This document shows positions 27,642 through 36,302 of a DNA stretch of 64,000 bases, piece by piece. The notes under the pieces were generated by a model that was given only the letters and a program-made list of their open reading frames with translations, had not been told where the DNA came from and did no database searches. Both the position numbers and the translations under genes were made by a program. How positions within the stretch are numbered: position 1 is the stretch's first letter; each line of letters starts with the position of its first letter. The DNA comes from Alkalibacillus filiformis (lineage in GTDB: Bacteria > Bacillota > Bacilli > Bacillales > Alkalibacillaceae). Location of the stretch: the NCBI RefSeq assembly GCF_030814115.1, contig NZ_JAUSUP010000006.1:46686-110685 (forward strand). Direction: 5' to 3'.

Positions 27642-27643
27642 CA

Positions 27644-28246
27644 TTATAAACTTTTATACCATTCAGCTGCTGCTTTTACTTCACCTAAGTTTAATTGGTG
27701 TCCCTGGTTTTCCCAGTGTAATTGGACATTAGCACCAGCATCGTCAAGCAGCTCTTTAAGGTCTTCTGATTCTTGAGCTGGACAAATTGGATCATTTGTT
27801 CCTGCTGCAATAAAGACGCTTTTACCTGTTAAACCCGGCAATTCGACTCCACGTCGAGGAACCATTGGATGATGTAAACTTGCTGCTTTTAACGCGTCTT
27901 GATAATGGAACATTAAGCTTCCAGCAATATTAGCTCCATTTGAATAACCAACTGCAATTACGTTATGACGATCGAAGCCATAATCCTTTGCTGCTTGATC
28001 TAAAAACTCATATAACTCTTTCGTTCTAAAAATGAGGTCCTCTTCATCAAAGACCCCTTCTGCTAAACGTCTAAAGAAGCGTGGCATTCCATTCTCTGAT
28101 ACGTTCCCACGAACACTTAAAACGTTCGCCTCGGGATCAATATGATCAACTAACGGTAGTAAATCTTCTTCCGTCCCACCAGTTCCATGTAATAGCAAGA
28201 GTGTCGGTTTAGAAAGATCTGTACCCTCTTTAAATATATGTTTCAT
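27644..28246 (-). CDS. mhqD: Alpha/beta hydrolase MhqD (carboxylesterase-like)
   Basis: This 200-residue hydrolase is very close to B. subtilis MhqD: LLLLHGTGG oxyanion segment, VLSVRGNVSENGMPRFF, the nucleophile elbow GYSNGAN (Ser near residue 102), AAGTNDPICP with the catalytic aspartate and GHQLN with the histidine. In B. subtilis mhqD belongs to the MhqR regulon, which answers to hydroquinones and catechols, usually together with a dioxygenase (mhqO). No such partner is adjacent here. A DoxX-type gene, another family of that regulon, lies 3.4 kb away. Confidence 0.92.
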   Translation of the reverse strand: MKHIFKEGTDLSKPTLLLLHGTGGTEEDLLPLVDHIDPEANVLSVRGNVSENGMPRFFRRLAEGVFDEEDLIFRTKELYEFLDQAAKDYGFDRHNVIAVGYSNGANIAGSLMFHYQDALKAASLHHPMVPRRGVELPGLTGKSVFIAAGTNDPICPAQESEDLKELLDDAGANVQLHWENQGHQLNLGEVKAAAEWYKSL

Positions 28247-28391
28247 TATTACGCGCCCCCTTTTATCATTCCGAAAATGGTAGCTTCATAATACCATAAC
28301 AATTATCTTGAATTCAAAATAAACACACCAATGTTTAAATTTCATTTATTTAGGGGAATTTACGAACAAAGCCTTTCAAGGAGTGAAAGTT

Positions 28392-28460
28392 ATGATTAGA
28401 ACCATTTTAATGATCATCGGTGCGATCGTTGTTATTAGTTGGATTATGTCAATGCTCTAA
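28392..28460 (+). CDS. Hydrophobic peptide of 22 residues
   Basis: A very short gene encodes one hydrophobic helix (RTILMIIGAIVVISWIMSML). It has a good AAGGAG site 8-9 bases before its ATG, and its stop is followed within 7 bases by a perfect terminator. These signals on both sides suggest a real small membrane peptide rather than a chance frame. The function is unknown; type I toxin-like and regulatory membrane peptides have a similar look, but no antisense RNA is evident. Confidence 0.6.
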   Translation: MIRTILMIIGAIVVISWIMSML

Positions 28461-28466
28461 ACAGAA

Positions 28467-28498
28467 AAAAGTTCTCTTCTAAAATGAAGAGAACTTTT
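28467..28498. terminator. Bidirectional terminator
   Basis: AAAAGTTCTCTTC and GAAGAGAACTTTT form a perfect 13-base stem with a 6-base loop between the small peptide gene and the convergent ferredoxin gene. Confidence 0.9.
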
Positions 28499-28736
28499 AT
28501 TTATTCTTAAAAAATTCTTCTGCCTTTTCTAAATATTTCTCATCAGCTGGAAGCATCTCTAGATCTTCAACTATTGCGCTAACCGGACATACAGAGACAC
28601 ACGCACCGCAATTAATACATATATCAGGATCAATATAAAATTGATCTTTCCCCTCTTCTATACAATCAACTGGACATACATCGACACATTCAGCTGCCTT
28701 TTCCATTTCACAAGGGCTTGTAATTACAAATGCCAT
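28497..28736 (-). CDS. fer: Ferredoxin with two iron-sulfur clusters
   Basis: This acidic 79-residue protein carries two cysteine groups: C-x7-C-x3-C-x3-CP (Cys9, 17, 21, 25) and CxxCxxCxxxCP (from Cys41). The spacing of the first group fits the 7Fe or 8Fe bacterial ferredoxins of the Bacillus/Thermus kind. It would carry electrons at low potential for cytoplasmic redox enzymes. The start follows GAAGGAGGG. The gene is alone, with the broken protease fragment behind its promoter. Confidence 0.92.
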   Translation of the reverse strand: MAFVITSPCEMEKAAECVDVCPVDCIEEGKDQFYIDPDICINCGACVSVCPVSAIVEDLEMLPADEKYLEKAEEFFKNK

Positions 28737-28783
28737 CTTTTTTTACCCTCCTTCTATCTTAATTTATTCTAACTTAAAAGTAA

Positions 28784-29599
28784 CCCATTGTTAAAGTACT
28801 AACTCCACTATCCTTTATACTAGTCACTTATTCTGAAGGCGATAACGAACTAACAGCTGTCACTTATGCTAATGATGAGTTAGCGAACGAATCTGAAAGT
28901 GTTACAGTAACACTAGATACCGAAGCTCCTCACCTAACGGTTGATAACCTAGAAGATGGTGACAAATTAAACACAGAAACCTTCACTGTTGAAGGTGAAG
29001 TTTCAGATGAAAACTTAGATACTGTTAAAGTTAACGGAGAAGACGCGTCAGTTGAAGACGGCCAGTATTCTCACCGCATCATGCTTGATGAAGGTGAAAA
29101 TGACATTGAAGTCATCGCGACTGACAAAGCTGGTAACGAAACAGTTGCGTCGTTAACAGTTGAAGTTAACTTTACAGCACCTGAAATCGAAAATGTGACA
29201 CCAACAGAAGACCAAACAGTTAAAGTTGGTGAAACAGTGATGATCACATTCGATAGTGAGCCTGGTCTTGATGCATCATTCAAGGTGTACATGCCGCTAA
29301 CGAATATCCAAAACACTGAGGAACTTCCTATGCAAGAAACTGAGGAAGGTCATTATGTCGGTTATTGGACAATTCCACAAGGCCTTGAAGCTGACGGCGC
29401 TGTAATCCAAGTGATTGCAGTAGATGACTTCGGTAATGAAAGCACAGCTGAAGCTGAAGGTAAACTTACGATTGTAACTGATCAAGGACCTGGTAACGGA
29501 AACCCAGGCGGGCCTGGTAATGGCAACCCTGGAGGTCCTGGAAACGAAAATGGTCCCGGTAATGGCAATGGCCACGGACCTGGTGGACCTAACAGATAA
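28784..29599 (+). pseudogene. C-terminal remnant of a secreted S8 peptidase-like protein (5' truncated)
   Basis: The frame is open from a stop at 28781 to 29599, but no ATG occurs before 29081 and there is no ribosome binding site or signal peptide. The translated product consists of bacterial Ig-like segments (VTLDTEAPHLTVDNLEDGD, LDEGENDIEVIATDKAGNET, a FDSEPGLDASF domain) and a Gly/Asn/Pro-rich tail. This is the pattern at the C-terminus of large Vpr-type subtilases of Bacillaceae. The catalytic part is absent, so the gene has lost its 5' part by deletion. The join must lie near 28784-28830, just behind the ferredoxin promoter. Confidence 0.75.
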
Positions 29600-29620
29600 T
29601 TAAAACAGATAGCATATTAA

Positions 29621-29657
29621 AAGCAGGTGTCGTTTTCCGACACCTGCTTACTTTTTT
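29621..29657. terminator. Terminator between the remnant and the NUDIX gene
   Basis: AAGCAGGTGTCG and CGACACCTGCTT form a perfect 12-base stem, followed on the plus strand by TACTTTTTTT. Its survival behind the remnant suggests that the 3' end of the old gene is intact. Confidence 0.88.
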
Positions 29658-30118
29658 TCTAATAAACGCTCTTCAATAAACTCCACATGGCTAGGGTCCT
29701 TTACATAACTCAATATTTGTTGTTTCATGTTTGGAAATAAACTTATTTTATGTAGGTCTTTTAAAGGAACCCATTTCACATCCGTTTGATGAGGATCGGG
29801 ATTCATTGGAAGCTTAGGATTGGAACCTTCTTTAATCGAACAATTAAAAAACACCCCAACTTGGTGCAATTCTCCAAAACGATAGTTACATAAATGAGGA
29901 GCATACTCATAAGTGAAGGCTAATGAACCAACTTCAACATCAACTGTTGCTTCTTCCATCGCCTCTCGCTTCACCGCTTCAACAACTGATTCATTCGGCT
30001 CTACACCACCTGCGGGAAAATTATAATGTACACCTGTTTCATCATTAAACTCTACTAATAGTATCGATTCATCTTCTATAATAATTGCTCCAGCTCTAAT
30101 TCTAATGTGCGTACTCAT
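29648..30118 (-). CDS. NUDIX hydrolase
   Basis: This 156-residue protein has a Nudix box near residues 37-59 (GGVEPNESVVEAVKREAMEE). It follows G-x5-E-x7-REUxEExGU except that the last glycine is replaced by threonine (EEATV). The residues that bind metal (REAMEE) are kept, so it should hydrolyse a nucleoside diphosphate linked to some group; the substrate is not evident. It is the last of three close minus-strand genes (HD protein, DUF4188, NUDIX) separated by 13-15 bases, which look like an operon. Confidence 0.9.
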   Translation of the reverse strand: MSTHIRIRAGAIIIEDESILLVEFNDETGVHYNFPAGGVEPNESVVEAVKREAMEEATVDVEVGSLAFTYEYAPHLCNYRFGELHQVGVFFNCSIKEGSNPKLPMNPDPHQTDVKWVPLKDLHKISLFPNMKQQILSYVKDPSHVEFIEERLLEKK

Positions 30119-30133
30119 ATAAACCTCCTATTA

Positions 30134-30604
30134 CTATAACCTAATTCTTTGTTTAGCTGTTGCTGTATCATTATTCATCGGTTGTTTTCCTACAGCTTTC
30201 CCCAAACCAAAGCGAGGCATATTAACATAAGCTGACTCGAAATTGCCTTCAGTAACAATATAATTCTCGTGATAGATTCCAACACTAGTATTATTTCGAG
30301 CTTTACGATTAAACCTTTGCCATGCCTTTAAGTGTTTCTCACTCCTTGAATAAGCTAAAAGCTCCTCTTCTGACCTCCAATACTGAACTGATAATGTCGT
30401 TCTAAATCGCCAAAAGTTTTCGAAAGCTAAGCAACCCAACTCTTCATGTTCACTTAATTCCTTTAACATAGGAGGCATTGCCAACAAGACAGGGAGCCAT
30501 TTGTGAACAGCCCACCACTTTTTAATATGCATGCCAATTAGAAACACAACAACTTCTTCACGTTCTTGATTGTTTGTATATCGTCCTTTGTCAATACTAG
30601 CCAC
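30134..30604 (-). CDS. DUF4188 family protein (heme monooxygenase-like)
   Basis: This 156-residue protein resembles the DUF4188 family, annotated as monooxygenase-like with a dimeric alpha+beta barrel. Visible family features are VVFLIGMHIKKWWAVHKW near the start, the central FRTTLSVQYWRSEEELLAYS region and MPRFGLGKA near the C-terminus. The activity of the family is not established. It starts with GTG behind GAGGAGGAGAG, 13 bases after the HD-domain gene. Confidence 0.8.
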   Translation of the reverse strand: MASIDKGRYTNNQEREEVVVFLIGMHIKKWWAVHKWLPVLLAMPPMLKELSEHEELGCLAFENFWRFRTTLSVQYWRSEEELLAYSRSEKHLKAWQRFNRKARNNTSVGIYHENYIVTEGNFESAYVNMPRFGLGKAVGKQPMNNDTATAKQRIRL

Positions 30605-30617
30605 TTACTCTCCTCCT

Positions 30618-31595
30618 CTATTTTATAAGCACTTTAACGTATGCTCCTGCAACTGACTTTTTGTATGCTTCTTGATTCATCAACTCAATTTGATTAGAAC
30701 GCTTTGATGCTTTAACCAACTTTCCTTCACAAAGAATAGATGGATCTATAAGTCTAACTTTACCTTGTTTATGTATATCATAATCGTTTTCATCACTCAT
30801 TACGTGAGCGCCAGGCTGCAATTGTTCTAGCAAACTCATAACCTCTGAATCGTTTGAACTTCTAACTTTTTCTAATAACTGCTCATCTTCTTTCATAAAA
30901 TCTTCGCGGTGAATAATCCCCTTGTTTAATGCAAGTTTTAATGCTCTTGCCAGCAGGTCGTTTCCATATATGTTAAGAGGATCCATGAAAAAGTCGATCA
31001 CTTCTTTGTAATAAGTTTCAACAAACCATTCCGCTACTCGTAAATTATCCAAATACATCTTCCCATCAACTACAATTAAGTGTTCTAAAAACGTATGAGC
31101 ATCATGAAGCGTTATTTGCCCGTACTGTGTCATATCTCTTAACGTATAATCGACTCGATCTGCACATAATTCAGGTGCCGGCTGTTCTAACAAAGTCCAC
31201 TTCGAATCATCTAGCAAAATGTCTTCGTATTGAAATCCATACTTCTTTAATATAACTGGAATGCCTGAGTGTTTTATAAACTGCTCATAAATCTGTTCAT
31301 GATAATCCTCATTGTCATGCTCTAGTAAATAATCCACGACGTGAGAAAACGCTGTGTGAGAAACATCATGTAAAAGTGCCGCAATCTGTTCTTCTAGTGA
31401 ACCACCAAGCTTTCTCACTAGTAACATAACGCCTAAAGAATGATCAAAGCGTGTCACGTCCCACTTCGGTTTTACTAAATAACTAGCTCCCCCTTGATGA
31501 ACCCCTTTCAACCTTTGAACTCGCTTACTTTCTATTAATTCCTGTAATACATCTTCTAACTCGTAACTGCCGTAAAGTTGATCTGTAATTAACAT
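30618..31595 (-). CDS. HD-domain phosphohydrolase (dGTPase/SAMHD-like)
   Basis: This 325-residue protein has the HD metal-binding pattern H...HD...D: RFDHSLGV, ALLHDVSHTAFSHV and DRVDYTLRD. This is the SAMHD/dGTPase-like branch of COG1078. Such enzymes hydrolyse deoxynucleoside triphosphates or other nucleotides. The C-terminal 100 residues are a separate, less conserved domain. The ATG at 31595 follows GGAGG by about 7 bases; the TTG upstream lies inside the ribosome binding site and is not the start. Confidence 0.88.
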   Translation of the reverse strand: MLITDQLYGSYELEDVLQELIESKRVQRLKGVHQGGASYLVKPKWDVTRFDHSLGVMLLVRKLGGSLEEQIAALLHDVSHTAFSHVVDYLLEHDNEDYHEQIYEQFIKHSGIPVILKKYGFQYEDILLDDSKWTLLEQPAPELCADRVDYTLRDMTQYGQITLHDAHTFLEHLIVVDGKMYLDNLRVAEWFVETYYKEVIDFFMDPLNIYGNDLLARALKLALNKGIIHREDFMKEDEQLLEKVRSSNDSEVMSLLEQLQPGAHVMSDENDYDIHKQGKVRLIDPSILCEGKLVKASKRSNQIELMNQEAYKKSVAGAYVKVLIK

Positions 31596-31683
31596 AATTC
31601 CAACCTCCAAACTTATAAACTAGTATAATATTTTTTCTACCTTCATGAATACACTTATGATAAAGAGGATTGGAGGGACAAGT

Positions 31684-32097
31684 ATGAATCATCAAACAAC
31701 GAATGCGGTGTTAAGAATTGTGTTAGGTTTAATTTTTCTCGTTCATGGATTGGACAAGTTTCAAACAGGTCTTGATCAAGTGGCGATGTGGTTTAGTAGC
31801 TTAGGCTTACCAGGGGTGTTAGCATACTTAGTTGCTTGGTTAGAAGTCATTGGTGGTATTGCATTGATTATAGGATTTCAGACACGCTTTTTTTCAGGTG
31901 CTTTCATATTGCTGTTAGTCGGAGCTCTATTCTCAGTGAAGTTAAGTGCTGGTTTTCTTGGGGATGGAAGCTCAGCAGGATATGAGTTTGACTTAGCTCT
32001 CTTGGCTATCGCGATTCACCTACTAAATGTCGGACCAGCTTCACGCTATTCTTTAGATTTTTACCTTTTTCAAAGGAAGGATCAACTCAGTGAATAA
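31684..32097 (+). CDS. DoxX family membrane protein
   Basis: This 137-residue protein has four membrane helices and the opening RIVLGLIFLVHGLDKF typical of DoxX/CatD/MhqP proteins. In B. subtilis, members of this family are induced with quinone- and catechol-detoxifying enzymes and are membrane parts of oxidoreductase systems. The ATG at 31684 is preceded by GGAGGG; an earlier ATG in frame has no such site. It is divergent from the HD-domain gene. Confidence 0.88.
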   Translation: MNHQTTNAVLRIVLGLIFLVHGLDKFQTGLDQVAMWFSSLGLPGVLAYLVAWLEVIGGIALIIGFQTRFFSGAFILLLVGALFSVKLSAGFLGDGSSAGYEFDLALLAIAIHLLNVGPASRYSLDFYLFQRKDQLSE

Positions 32098-32200
32098 CAT
32101 TATACAGGATAGTTAAATAATTTGGAACATTTTTCTAAAAACCCTCTATTCAAAACAAATACTTATGTTATGATATTAAAAACAATAAGGGGGAGCCAAA

Positions 32201-33220
32201 ATGATCCAATACCCAAATCTTCCTAATCAAGCTACAATCGGTGTGTCTGCACCTTCTTCTGGTGTGCCTGAACCATTACATCATCTACTTTATGAAGTAC
32301 AAACAAGTATGCAGCAAAAAGGTTATCAAACTATTTTGGGTGATACGGCATGGACCCAAACTAAATCGAAGTCAGCTACAGCTAAAAAGCGAGCAAAAGA
32401 GCTTGAAGAAATGCTCCTCAATGATTCTATTGATGCGATAATCCCGCCTTGGGGTGGAGAGCTTTTAATTGAAGTTTTAGAACATATAGATTTTAGTAAT
32501 ATTCCCCCAAAATGGATTTTAGGTTATTCTGATACGAGCGCGTTACTTTTGTCGATCACTCTAAAAACTGGTATTGCTACAGCTCATGGCACAAACATTG
32601 TAGACATCCGCGGAAAATATTCAGATCCAACCACATCAAAATGGGAAGACGTTTTAAAAACCAAACAGAATGAAACTATTAAACAATACAGCTCGGAACA
32701 ATACCAAAAAGAGTGGGATTTTAACAACCCAACATATCACATTTTTCATTTAACCGAGAGAACCAACTGGAAAGTCATCAACGGGGATTCTCTTCATGTT
32801 GAGGGACGTTTACTTGGAGGCTGCATTGATGTGATTCATCACCTAGTAGGAACGCCATATGGCGATGTGGATCACTTTAAACAACAATACTTAAAAGAAA
32901 ACGAACCAATTATTTGGTACTTAGAAAACTGTGACCTTGCTACACCAGACTTGAAAAGAGCGTTAACACAAATGCGTTACGCAGGCTGGTTTGATCATTG
33001 TAGTGGCATACTTTTCGGTCGAAGTAATGCCAACACACCAGTAGATGGATATTTAGCCGAAGACGTATACAAAGAAATCTCTTCTGAATGCGGCGTACCA
33101 GTCGCATATGATATCGACTGTGGTCACATGCCACCTCAAATTACTTTTGTAAATGGAGCTATTGCAACGGTTCACGTGAAGGAAGGAAAAGGGACTATTA
33201 ATCAAACTTTCAAGTCATAG
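32201..33220 (+). CDS. S66 family peptidase (LD-carboxypeptidase/MccF-like)
   Basis: This 339-residue serine peptidase belongs to family S66. The nucleophile lies in GYSDTSALL (near residue 111), with the conserved glutamate in WYLENCD and the histidine in DCGHMPPQ. Family members are LD-carboxypeptidases, which trim the stem peptide of recycled murein, or MccF enzymes, which cut microcin C7-like peptide-nucleotides and give immunity. The length and the WGGELLIEVLEHIDF segment agree with the MccF-like subgroup common in Bacillus. No microcin genes are nearby. Confidence 0.88.
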   Translation: MIQYPNLPNQATIGVSAPSSGVPEPLHHLLYEVQTSMQQKGYQTILGDTAWTQTKSKSATAKKRAKELEEMLLNDSIDAIIPPWGGELLIEVLEHIDFSNIPPKWILGYSDTSALLLSITLKTGIATAHGTNIVDIRGKYSDPTTSKWEDVLKTKQNETIKQYSSEQYQKEWDFNNPTYHIFHLTERTNWKVINGDSLHVEGRLLGGCIDVIHHLVGTPYGDVDHFKQQYLKENEPIIWYLENCDLATPDLKRALTQMRYAGWFDHCSGILFGRSNANTPVDGYLAEDVYKEISSECGVPVAYDIDCGHMPPQITFVNGAIATVHVKEGKGTINQTFKS

Positions 33221-33270
33221 AAACACTTTAACGACCAATTCATTTTTTCAAGATCGACTTATTACAGAAA

Positions 33271-33306
33271 GAAGCGTTAACCTGTATGGGTTAACGCTTC
33301 TTCTTC
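33271..33306. terminator. Hairpin between convergent genes, probable terminator
   Basis: GAAGCGTTAACC and GGTTAACGCTTC form a perfect 12-base stem with a 6-base loop. The T runs behind it are interrupted by C on both strands, so termination may be incomplete. Confidence 0.75.
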
Positions 33307-33309
33307 ACA

Positions 33310-34248
33310 TTATTGCACAGCTTTACTTTCTTCAACACTAATTTCCCAAGTTTGACCACCGTCTTCGGTAATATAAATATATAAGTTTTCATCTGGCTGA
33401 TTCGGTATAAAAGATGCAACTGCATATAGATCTGAGTCAGAAGGATCATTAGCAATATAATTTATGATATCTTCACCAGTTGGTGGAGCTGTCATCGACT
33501 CACTTTCCAAAGTATCTAGGTTTACCTTTATTAATTCTGACGAAACAGTAGATATAACCAATTGGTTATTAAAATCAAATGTTACAGCTACCCCTCCAGG
33601 GATATCACTAATTTGTTCAAAGGTTTGTCCATAATCATCTGAAATATATACGCCATCAAGAGATGAAACAGCAAATACACCCTCTTCTTCTGGGTGTACA
33701 GCAATATCAACTTCAGGATTATGAACATTCGTGATCTGCACACTCTCTAAACCATTAGCTTCTACTTCATCCCAACTTTTCCCTTGATCAGTTGAATAAT
33801 AAAACCCAACTTCACCTAAATTAGGATGATTTTCCGGATTAAATAGTAAAATGTCCTCAGTGTAATACCCTACGGTTAAGCGGTGGAAATCAATCTCACC
33901 ATGAAACCCAAGGACATCTAGTGTTTGGCCTTGGTCATCACTATGCACTAGCCCTAAAGGGTTTTCTAAATCAGAACCTGGCTCTGGGTGTCCACTACTA
34001 TAAAAACCTGAGTCATAAACAGAAAAACCCATGTAATCATGCAACGGTCGATCATCAGCCTCGTACCAATCAGAATCTTTTATATTCAAACCATCGTGAG
34101 CAGCTACTAAAAGTTCTCCATTCTCAGAAAAGCCTAAACCATGTATATGTTTAAAAGAAATATCATCACTTGATTCACTATCTTGAATAAACCAAATACT
34201 ACCTAACAAAACAACAACTACACTAACCATTACAACCAATACTCGCAT
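33310..34248 (-). CDS. Membrane-anchored BNR/sortilin-type beta-propeller protein
   Basis: This 312-residue protein has an N-terminal signal anchor (RVLVVMVSVVVVLLGSIWF) and an outer domain with Asp-box-like repeats (HSDDQGQTL, YSTDQGKSW, ISDDYGQTF, ITEDGGQTW), the mark of sialidase or BNR beta-propellers. It begins with FKHIHGLGFSENGELL, as in the small Bacillaceae proteins listed as F510_1955-type glycosyl hydrolases; enzyme activity is not shown by the sequence. The ATG at 34248 follows GGAGG and is preferred over upstream codons. Confidence 0.82.
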   Translation of the reverse strand: MRVLVVMVSVVVVLLGSIWFIQDSESSDDISFKHIHGLGFSENGELLVAAHDGLNIKDSDWYEADDRPLHDYMGFSVYDSGFYSSGHPEPGSDLENPLGLVHSDDQGQTLDVLGFHGEIDFHRLTVGYYTEDILLFNPENHPNLGEVGFYYSTDQGKSWDEVEANGLESVQITNVHNPEVDIAVHPEEEGVFAVSSLDGVYISDDYGQTFEQISDIPGGVAVTFDFNNQLVISTVSSELIKVNLDTLESESMTAPPTGEDIINYIANDPSDSDLYAVASFIPNQPDENLYIYITEDGGQTWEISVEESKAVQ

Positions 34249-34341
34249 AACTTTACCTCCAACCATTATAAAATATCCCATATTTATTATACTCACTTCT
34301 TTCGGCCAAAGGAAAGTTATCATTTTGAAATTTTTTTGAAT

Positions 34342-34377
34342 AAAAAAATCTTGACTACACACATGTAGTCAAGATTT
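34342..34377 (-). terminator. Hairpin upstream of the propeller gene, terminator of the next lipoprotein gene
   Basis: On the minus strand AAATCTTGACTAC and GTAGTCAAGATTT form a stem with a 6-base loop followed by seven T. It ends the acidic lipoprotein gene at 34382-34963. Confidence 0.88.
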
Positions 34378-34381
34378 AATA

Positions 34382-34963
34382 TTATTCTTCCTCTTCTTCC
34401 TCTTGGTCATCAGGATGCTCACCATCTAAATAACCGAAGTGGAAGTTATCAATTAACCATTCACCATCAATATCTCTTACGTTATAAATGTAATGACCAC
34501 GGTTTTCTTCAACGTCACCGTCAATTGTTTTACTAATTTGAACGTTACCTTCCATTAGCTCAACAACATCAAGTCTTGATGCACCGTCTTCTTCAAGTGT
34601 TAAAGCGTGATCTAATTCAACCCATGTTCCATCTTCTTCAAGCGCAAGGCCAGCAATTTCATCAGCCTGACGCTCAGAAATCGGAGCATTTTCAACTAAA
34701 TAATCAGCTAACTCCTCTGCAGAACCAAAGTCAGACTCTGCACCTGGCTCATAAACCTCACCAATTACATCACTGTAAGTACGAACAGCTTCTAAGCCGA
34801 TGTCTTCAACACTCTCTTCTGTTGCAGCCTCTTCTTCAGAGCCGTTTTCTTCTACTTCTTCTGTCTCGTCTTCATTTTCTTCTGGCTCTTCGACTTGGTC
34901 TTCGCCATTACATGCTGCTAATACCATAATCGCAACAAGTAAAAACGCTAAGTATTTTTTCAT
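34382..34963 (-). CDS. Acidic lipoprotein, unknown function
   Basis: This 193-residue protein has a lipobox LAAC with Cys18, a long Glu-rich linker (residues about 20-55), a folded C-terminal domain and a tail of Glu residues. I do not recognise the domain. The extreme acidity is like that of the other surface proteins in this window and fits a salty habitat. The ATG at 34963 is 8 bases behind GGGAGGGG; the TTG further upstream overlaps that site and is unlikely. Confidence 0.8.
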   Translation of the reverse strand: MKKYLAFLLVAIMVLAACNGEDQVEEPEENEDETEEVEENGSEEEAATEESVEDIGLEAVRTYSDVIGEVYEPGAESDFGSAEELADYLVENAPISERQADEIAGLALEEDGTWVELDHALTLEEDGASRLDVVELMEGNVQISKTIDGDVEENRGHYIYNVRDIDGEWLIDNFHFGYLDGEHPDDQEEEEEE

Positions 34964-35098
34964 CTCTGAAACCCCTCCCAAAATTCAAAAAATTTTAACT
35001 AGGGCTAATTTTAAACCTTGTATACTACAAATGTCAACAAAAAACTACGTGGTTCGAAATAAATTTACAAAAAATTCAACTAAAAGTAACATAAAAAC

Positions 35099-35821
35099 CT
35101 ATGACTTCACTTCTAAAGGAGCAGGCTCTCCTAAATAATAACCTTGACCCTTTCGTACCCCTAGCTGCTTGGCAACTTCCAATTCTCGCGCCGTTTCTAT
35201 ACCTTCTAATATAAAATCCGTTTCAGTTTCATAACAATAACCAACTAATGATTCAATCATTTTTTGCTTTAACGTCGAGTGAGGTAACTCCCTAATAAAA
35301 TATTGGTCTATCTTCACAATCTGAGGTTCTAATTCAATCATTAACCGAAAGGAGGAAGAACCTTTTCCAACATCATCAATCGACAACTTAAACCCGCTAT
35401 CCTTTAAGTTTCTCGTATTATACTTTAAATCATCCAAGCTTTTTATAGCTTCAAGTTCGACTAATTCTATTACGACCTGACCTCTCCTTAGACTTGTACT
35501 GTCTACTAAATCAATTATGAAAGGAACAAACTCAGGTCGCCCTACCGTTGAGGGAAAGACATTAATGTATAACAATTCGCCTCCTTCTAAGCGGAAATTA
35601 GAAAAGTATTTGACCGCATTAGTTACCGATAACTTGTCTAACTCAAATAACTGATCATACGAATCCGCTGAACGAAATGCTTGTTCTGGTGCATCAAATA
35701 ACTGTGAACGAAACAACGCTTCATACCCTATAATTCGTTTCTCTATTAAATTGTGAATCGGCTGAAAAACATGAAAGAAATTTTTACCTTCAATTAACTG
35801 CTTCACTCTTTTATTAGACAT
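35099..35821 (-). CDS. Stand-alone EAL domain protein
   Basis: This 240-residue protein is a single EAL domain, the family that hydrolyses cyclic di-GMP. The EAL signature is present (GYEALFR), as are INVFP, ELVELEAI, IDDVGKG, VKIDQYFI, LEGIET and KGQGYYLGEP. Two positions differ from the classical loop-6 motif (DDVGKG instead of DDFGTG), so activity may be low or the protein may act as a c-di-GMP sensor. It has no GGDEF or sensor domain. The ATG at 35821 follows AAAGGGG. Confidence 0.87.
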   Translation of the reverse strand: MSNKRVKQLIEGKNFFHVFQPIHNLIEKRIIGYEALFRSQLFDAPEQAFRSADSYDQLFELDKLSVTNAVKYFSNFRLEGGELLYINVFPSTVGRPEFVPFIIDLVDSTSLRRGQVVIELVELEAIKSLDDLKYNTRNLKDSGFKLSIDDVGKGSSSFRLMIELEPQIVKIDQYFIRELPHSTLKQKMIESLVGYCYETETDFILEGIETARELEVAKQLGVRKGQGYYLGEPAPLEVKS

Positions 35822-36035
35822 ATTTAACAACCCCTTTTTAAAGGTTTTTTATCATTACCCGTTACCAATAATAGGTAAACTTGTTCACTTCAATATACCT
35901 ATAAAACTTTTATATGAATATATTACACTAATCGACAACTGTTTCGCCACAGAACTGTTAAGTTTTTCTTTTGGGTAATAATAAAAAAGACGATATAATA
36001 GGGGTTGGCCCACTATATAGTTGGGAGGTATTAAG

Positions 36036-36287
36036 ATGGGTATTGTTTTAGTTGAAATATGTGATGGGAACTTAATGACTGAAGTAGATCTTGAAGGAAT
36101 CATTGAATCAGAATACCCTGAAGTCGACGTAATTGAAAACACTTGTTTAAATCAATGTGGCATGTGTGCCGTGCGCCCGTTTGCCCTTGTGAATAATAAA
36201 CGAATTTTCGGGAAAACACCTGAACAATGTGTTGAAAAGATTAAAAAAGCGATCGATGAAGAATTGACAGCATTTAATGAATTCTAA
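36036..36287 (+). CDS. DUF1450 family protein (YuzB-like)
   Basis: This 83-residue protein resembles YuzB/DUF1450. It has the conserved pattern ENTCLNQCGMCAVRPFALVN with three closely spaced cysteines, which recalls a thioredoxin-like [2Fe-2S] ferredoxin fold; the family's function is unknown. The ATG at 36036 follows GGGAGG. The next gene, a membrane protein, begins 15 bases behind its stop. Confidence 0.88.
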   Translation: MGIVLVEICDGNLMTEVDLEGIIESEYPEVDVIENTCLNQCGMCAVRPFALVNNKRIFGKTPEQCVEKIKKAIDEELTAFNEF

Positions 36288-36302
36288 TAGAGGATGAACA
36301 AT

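Noticed and set aside
32201..33220. S66 peptidase considered as microcin C immunity (MccF) in a defence cluster
   Set aside because: No microcin synthesis genes or other defence genes are adjacent; a murein-recycling role is equally likely.
34576..34929. 117-codon Leu/Gln/His-rich frame opposite the second acidic lipoprotein
   Set aside because: It is a shadow of Glu-rich codons on the other strand.
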